Assembly: GCF_000633455.1 (NCBI RefSeq)
Contig: NZ_AYMG01000001.1
Location: 310,001-374,000 of the forward strand
Direction of reading: 5' to 3'
Length of the DNA stretch: 64,000 bases
Source: Pedobacter jeongneungensis
GTDB taxonomy: Bacteria > Bacteroidota > Bacteroidia > Sphingobacteriales > Sphingobacteriaceae
Positions 60,464-64,000 of this stretch are shown piece after piece. Each line of letters begins with the position of its first letter. Positions within the stretch are counted from its first letter, which is position 1. Position numbers and translations under genes: made by a program. The notes under the pieces are model-generated. The model worked only from the letters and a program-made list of their open reading frames with translations. It had not been told where the DNA came from and did no database searches.

Positions 60464-60934
60464 ATGAAACTAAAAGCTTTAGTGATTTTATTACTAGGTA
60501 TTACAATCACCAATCATGTTTTGGCTACCGAAAAGCCAACCGCAAGCCATAAATCAGTGATCAATTATTATATGGACAGCTATATGAATTCTGATTACAA
60601 GAAGCTGAAAGCTGTTTTAAGCGAGGATGCTGTTTTTACCTCAAATAGAGATGTAAGGGTAATTAAACATAAAGCAAGTGAGGTATTGAGTGAGATGAAA
60701 AAAAACGAGGGTGTGGTACAACGCGATTGCAATATCAGTTCTACTATTGTTTCAGAAAGCGACGCCCTGGTAATTGCCCGGATAGATATTAATTACGAAC
60801 TATTTGATGGTGCACAGCAAAACTTTGTCATCATCGAAAAAAATAAAGATGGCGAGTGGAAAATCAGCCAGGTGTATAAAGTATTTATTTCCAGTGAAAG
60901 TGAAGCCAGAAAACTGGTTTCAAATTCACGTTAA
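60464..60934 (+). CDS. Secreted NTF2-like (lumazine-binding type) protein
   Basis: The 156-residue protein has a signal peptide (MKLKALVILLLGITITNHVLA). A single NTF2-like domain follows: VINYYMDSYMNSDYKKLKAVLSEDAVFTSN at the start, then ALVIARIDINYELFDGAQQNFVIIEKNKDGEWKISQVYKVF. Such secreted NTF2-like proteins are common in the phylum and have no known activity. It stands alone with its own terminator. Confidence 0.8.
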   Translation: MKLKALVILLLGITITNHVLATEKPTASHKSVINYYMDSYMNSDYKKLKAVLSEDAVFTSNRDVRVIKHKASEVLSEMKKNEGVVQRDCNISSTIVSESDALVIARIDINYELFDGAQQNFVIIEKNKDGEWKISQVYKVFISSESEARKLVSNSR

Positions 60935-60935
60935 A

Positions 60936-60970
60936 CAAGAAAATCCCGGCCATAAACCGGGATTTTCTTG
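60936..60970. terminator. Bidirectional terminator between convergent genes
   Basis: CAAGAAAATCCCGG and its exact complement form a 14-bp stem with a 7-base loop. A/T-rich ends on both sides give T-runs on both strands. It lies between the NTF2-like gene (+) and the DUF2911 gene (-). Confidence 0.85.
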
Positions 60971-60988
60971 TTTTCTTTATTTCTATTC

Positions 60989-61558
60989 TTAAAAACTGAT
61001 CGGTAATTCTACCTGCGTTCTGTCCCAGCCTATAATCAGGTTCGCACCTTCCGTAGCGGGTGTAAAGGTTAACGAGAAATATTCTATCGGTTTAACCAAT
61101 GTTTTAACCGGAACATTTACGCGCACCATATCTTTTGATTGATTATACGTAAAAGCACCCCATTTATCGGTTTCGCCATTTACAATAATGGTCCAGGTAT
61201 CTTTGTTCGGGATGGCAAATAAGCTGTAAGTACCTGCTTTAATTTTTTTGCCACCAATGTTCACCTTTTTAAAGAAATGAATTTCTGTACTTTCGTTGGC
61301 ACCGAAACGCCAAACCGTTCCATATTGCTCTAAAACCCCAAAAATATCACGGCCTTTTTTCTGTGGACGTGAATAAATGATCTTGATAACCGGTTTGGTC
61401 GGATCGCCGGCTTTAACCTTTGGGGCATTAAGCGGGAAATAAACAATATCTGCAGGACTTGGGTCTGCAGCAGGGAATTTTACCTCAGCGGTACTGGCCT
61501 GTTGAGCCTTTGCGCTAAAGCATATAAGAGCGAAAACAACAATGAAGATATTTTTCAT
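60989..61558 (-). CDS. DUF2911-family secreted protein
   Basis: The 189-residue protein has a signal peptide ending in SAKAQ. The DUF2911 domain shows KVKAGDPTKPVIKIIYSRPQKKGRDIFG, YGTVWRFGANESTEIHFFKKVNIGGKKIKAGTYSLFAIP and WGAFTYNQSKDMVRVNVPV in family order. The family is common in Bacteroidota and has no known function. It has the bidirectional terminator at its end. Confidence 0.9.
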   Translation of the reverse strand: MKNIFIVVFALICFSAKAQQASTAEVKFPAADPSPADIVYFPLNAPKVKAGDPTKPVIKIIYSRPQKKGRDIFGVLEQYGTVWRFGANESTEIHFFKKVNIGGKKIKAGTYSLFAIPNKDTWTIIVNGETDKWGAFTYNQSKDMVRVNVPVKTLVKPIEYFSLTFTPATEGANLIIGWDRTQVELPISF

Positions 61559-61687
61559 TTAGGTGTAGTTTGTTTTCTGCAGCGATGATGCAATTATGAT
61601 TTTACAATATTGGTAAAAGCACAATGTTCTCAATTGCCTTGAAATTAAATTTTATAGTCCTTTTAGGGACGCAAATGCAAAAAGAAA

Positions 61688-61873
61688 CTAGTATTTTCTT
61701 CCTTTTACAATAGCGTTTAAAAATAAGCCTGCAGTTAACAAACCTAAAACACCGCCTAATAAAGCGAAAATATAGTTTTGCGTAATGATTGCTCCAGTTA
61801 AAACTCCGAAGAATAAACCTAAAGCATAATATAACCAGTTGAAATTATTGCTGCTGTTTTCTTGTACACTCAT
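61688..61873 (-). CDS. Small two-helix membrane protein
   Basis: The 61-residue protein has a short polar N-terminus (MSVQENSSNNF). Two predicted membrane helices follow at about 13-33 and 36-57, with the glycine-rich FGVLTGAIITQ and ALLGGVLGLLTAGLFL, and a basic end, KGRKY. It matches no family I can name. A consensus -7 box 19 bases upstream and clean codon use support a real gene. Confidence 0.65.
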   Translation of the reverse strand: MSVQENSSNNFNWLYYALGLFFGVLTGAIITQNYIFALLGGVLGLLTAGLFLNAIVKGRKY

Positions 61874-61892
61874 GTTTTTTGTTATTTGGAGG

Positions 61893-61900
61893 CAAAGTTA
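61893..61900 (-). promoter_or_regulatory. -7 promoter box of the small membrane protein gene
   Basis: The minus strand reads TAACTTTG, an exact TAnnTTTG match, 19 bases before the ATG at 61873. A TTG lies about 25 bases further upstream. Confidence 0.5.
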
Positions 61901-62045
61901 ATATTTATTTTAAATTTTAATTTGCCAATCACCCCAATTATCCAATTAATTATCAATTCAGGCTAATTTATAATTAATATTCCTTATGTATACCATAGTT
62001 GTCGGCCTGTCCTTATTTTCTTTCTCGGGACAGGGTTTATCATAG

Positions 62046-62074
62046 TAAAAAGATGCAGAAATAAATTCTGCATC
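62046..62074 (-). terminator. Terminator-like hairpin upstream of the TetR gene
   Basis: GATGCAGAA and TTCTGCATC form a perfect 9-bp stem around ATAAA. On the minus strand it is followed by TTTTTACT. No minus-strand gene lies before it, so it may block antisense transcription or belong to the leader region. A second hairpin (CCTGTCC/GGACAGG) is at 62006-62034. Confidence 0.4.
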
Positions 62075-62155
62075 ACGGCCGGAGATAAATTTCATCGGTA
62101 GAAGTTAATAAATCGGCATCTTTTATCAAGATAATGTAAAAGAAGTATACAAACA

Positions 62156-62188
62156 TTTGGAAATTAATCAAACGATTGATTAATTTTG
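62156..62188 (+). promoter_or_regulatory. Promoter of the TetR-TolC operon
   Basis: TTTG at 62156-62159 and TAATTTTG at 62181-62188 are 21 bases apart, a full consensus match. They lie 15 bases before the ATG at 62204. Confidence 0.7.
62161..62186. promoter_or_regulatory. Candidate TetR operator
   Basis: AAATTAATCAA and TTGATTAATTT are perfect inverted arms with a 4-base centre (ACGA). The palindrome fills the space between the -33 and -7 boxes and overlaps the latter, so binding would block transcription. This is a typical TetR self-control layout. Confidence 0.65.
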
Positions 62189-62203
62189 TGCTGTCAAAAA
62201 GAA

Positions 62204-62830
62204 ATGAAAACAGAAAAAGTAGATAAAAAACAGGCCATTCTCGACGCAGCTGAAAAGCTGTTTTGCGAAACGGGGTATGAGGGAACTTCTACCCGCCAGA
62301 TTGCCAAAGAATCTGGAGCAAATATGGCAATGATAAATTATTATTTCGGTTCGAAAGAAGGCGTTTTTATAGAGATCATGAATGAGCGTATTGCTGGTTT
62401 TGCTTCTCAGTTAAAAATCATCAATGAAGATAAGATCTCGGCATTGGAAAAATTGCATAAGGTTATTGAGGGTTATGTAAACAGAATTCTGAATAACACA
62501 GCATTTCATAAAATGATGCACAGAGAACTGTCTTTAACCCAAAGGCCCGAAATGTATGATAAAATTAAGGATGCCATGAGTCATAACATGCAGCTTATCG
62601 ATCGTATTATTACCGATGGGATAGAAGACGGCAGCTTCAACAAGGTAGACGTACGGATGGTAATTGCTACCATTATGGGTACCATAACCAATATAGTTAT
62701 TGCCCCCCACAAGGTTATATCATGCTCCAACTTCGACCTGAGTAATCCGAAGGATAAAAAAATTATTAAAGACAGGGCGGTTGCCCACTTACAAGATCTA
62801 ACAACAGTTTATTTAACAACAAAAAGATGA
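62204..62830 (+). CDS. TetR/AcrR-family transcriptional repressor
   Basis: The 208-residue protein has an N-terminal DNA-binding domain: KQAILDAAEKLFCETGYEGTSTRQIAKESGANMAMINYYFGSKEGVFIEIM (about residues 8-58). The C-terminal part is an all-helical ligand-binding and dimerisation domain. ATG 62204 was chosen because an in-frame TTG at 62186 is inside the -7 box. Its stop overlaps the TolC start (ATGA), so it is the first gene of an efflux operon that it probably represses, with the inducer being a pump substrate (inference). Confidence 0.94.
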   Translation: MKTEKVDKKQAILDAAEKLFCETGYEGTSTRQIAKESGANMAMINYYFGSKEGVFIEIMNERIAGFASQLKIINEDKISALEKLHKVIEGYVNRILNNTAFHKMMHRELSLTQRPEMYDKIKDAMSHNMQLIDRIITDGIEDGSFNKVDVRMVIATIMGTITNIVIAPHKVISCSNFDLSNPKDKKIIKDRAVAHLQDLTTVYLTTKR

Positions 62831-64000
62831 TACCCAAATCAATTAGATTAATGCTTGTGGCATCATTAGTTCCGGCGGCTTTATTTGCACAGAGCAGTAA
62901 GGAATTAAATATCAATCAGGCAATAGAACTTGGCATAGCCAATAGTAAAAACTTAAAACTCTCCCAAAACAAAATTGATCAGGCTGTGGCTCAGCTAGCG
63001 GTTGTTAAAGACAACGCTTTACCTACCGGTACTGCAAGTTTTATGTATAACCACGCTGAAATTCCTACCACTACTTTTACGTTACCGGGTAGCGAATCAT
63101 CATTTAACCTGCCAAAAAGAGCTGATGCTTTTGTAGGTACAGCAGCTGTACAGGAGTTGGTGTATGGTGGCGGTAAATTAAAATATGCAAAAGAATCGAC
63201 TAAATTATTGGCCGAGGTTGCACGTTTGGATGGCGATAAGAGCAAAGAAGAAATTACTTACGCGGTAATCAATACTTATTATTCTTTATACAAGGTTCTA
63301 CAGAGCAGAAAAGTAGTTGATCAGAATTTAGAGTCGATTGCTGCGCAAATTAAACAGGCACAACGTTTCTTCGAACAGGGCATTGTAACCAAAAACGATG
63401 TGTTGCGTTTCCAATTGCAACAGGCAAACGTTACGTTAACTCAAATGGATATCGAGAGCAACCGCAAAGTAATCAATTACAACTTAGACATCCTTTTGGG
63501 CTTACCTGAAGATACAGAGGTTAAAATTGTTGATCCAACCCTTGGCCTAAAAACCCCAGGTTCGTTAAACGAATATATCGGTCAGGCATTTGCTAACCGC
63601 CAGGAGCTGAAACAGTTTGATATACAGAACAAAGTAGCCGATTTTAACATCAAAACTGTTAAGGCAAATACTTTACCTACCGTTGGTGTTGGTGCAAACC
63701 TTTACTACATTAACCCAAGTGGCAAATTTATTCCACCTACAAACCAATACTTAATGCCAGTTACATTAGGTGCAACGGTTTCGTGGAATTTCGGGAACCT
63801 TTGGACAAACAAAAACAAAGTAAGTGAAGCAAAAATTCAGCAGAGCGAAATTACCATTCAGAAAGATATATTTTCTGATCAGGTAAAAACTGATATCAAT
63901 AAAAACTTTCAAAGTTATCAGGTGGCCATGAACAAAATCCAGGTTTTGGAAACTTCAATTGCACAGGCAACAGAGAACGATAAGTTATTGGCATCTAAAT
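62827..64000 (+). CDS. TolC-family outer membrane efflux protein, C-terminus beyond window
   Basis: The gene is open through the right window edge; 391 codons are visible. It starts with a signal peptide (MIPKSIRLMLVASLVPAALFAQ). Two TolC repeats follow, with LNINQAIELGIANSKNLKLSQNKIDQAVAQLAVVKDNALPT, then VQELVYGGGKLKYAKESTKLLAEVA, and the alpha-barrel stretch VVDQNLESIAAQIKQAQRFFEQGIVTKNDVLRFQLQQANV. It would form the outer-membrane channel of a tripartite pump; the membrane-fusion and inner-membrane pump genes are expected just downstream. It overlaps the TetR stop by four bases. Confidence 0.93.
   Translation, partial: MIPKSIRLMLVASLVPAALFAQSSKELNINQAIELGIANSKNLKLSQNKIDQAVAQLAVVKDNALPTGTASFMYNHAEIPTTTFTLPGSESSFNLPKRADAFVGTAAVQELVYGGGKLKYAKESTKLLAEVARLDGDKSKEEITYAVINTYYSLYKVLQSRKVVDQNLESIAAQIKQAQRFFEQGIVTKNDVLRFQLQQANVTLTQMDIESNRKVINYNLDILLGLPEDTEVKIVDPTLGLKTPGSLNEYIGQAFANRQELKQFDIQNKVADFNIKTVKANTLPTVGVGANLYYINPSGKFIPPTNQYLMPVTLGATVSWNFGNLWTNKNKVSEAKIQQSEITIQKDIFSDQVKTDINKNFQSYQVAMNKIQVLETSIAQATENDKLLASK

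Overview
The window is chromosomal DNA from a member of the Bacteroidota, most likely the family Sphingobacteriaceae (Pedobacter-like). The evidence is two SusC/SusD outer-membrane uptake pairs, an ECF sigma factor next to a FecR/DUF4974 anti-sigma factor, lipoboxes typical of the phylum, AT-rich spacers, and repeated matches to the Bacteroidota -7 promoter element TAnnTTTG. Genus-level placement is inference. No rRNA, tRNA, CRISPR array, prophage or transposase gene was recognised.

Left part (1-33000) is mostly housekeeping. It starts with the end of a DsbA-like gene and a secreted M14 metallopeptidase. Then comes metE behind a cobalamin riboswitch. After it are a thioesterase, a methyltransferase, a cdsA/DUF2007/CPBP protease group, dusB-apaG, a YugP-type zinc protease, an FAD oxidoreductase, purU, rmuC, thiL, a cation:dicarboxylate/amino acid symporter, divergent nadA and nadB, and a gamma-carbonic anhydrase. 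A minus-strand series follows: DUF4175 membrane protein, ybeY, ABC-F (uup-like), mnmG and an Ig-like lipoprotein. Two parS-like ParB sites lie between uup and mnmG. Spacers carry three families of palindromic repeats.

Middle part (33000-46120) is an accessory locus on the plus strand. An ECF sigma factor and FecR anti-sigma factor precede SusC, SusD, a DUF4843 lipoprotein and a PKD-like lipoprotein. These are followed by a TlpA-type thioredoxin, a DUF4369 stub, a two-lobed aspartic protease with a PDZ-like tail, and a second thioredoxin. The mix of TonB-dependent uptake, thiol-disulfide enzymes and a protease suggests handling of protein or peptide material rather than plain polysaccharide (inference).

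Right part (46235-60310) encodes a GDPD-GH16 fusion enzyme, a Tat-exported phosphocholine-type phospholipase C, a propeller-type sensor kinase with a NarL-type response regulator, a VOC protein, an AraC regulator, and a second SusC/SusD pair. This looks like phosphodiester and beta-glucan scavenging.

The end (60460-64000) holds small secreted or membrane proteins and the start of an efflux operon: a TetR regulator with an operator-like palindrome over its own promoter, overlapping a TolC-family gene cut by the window edge.
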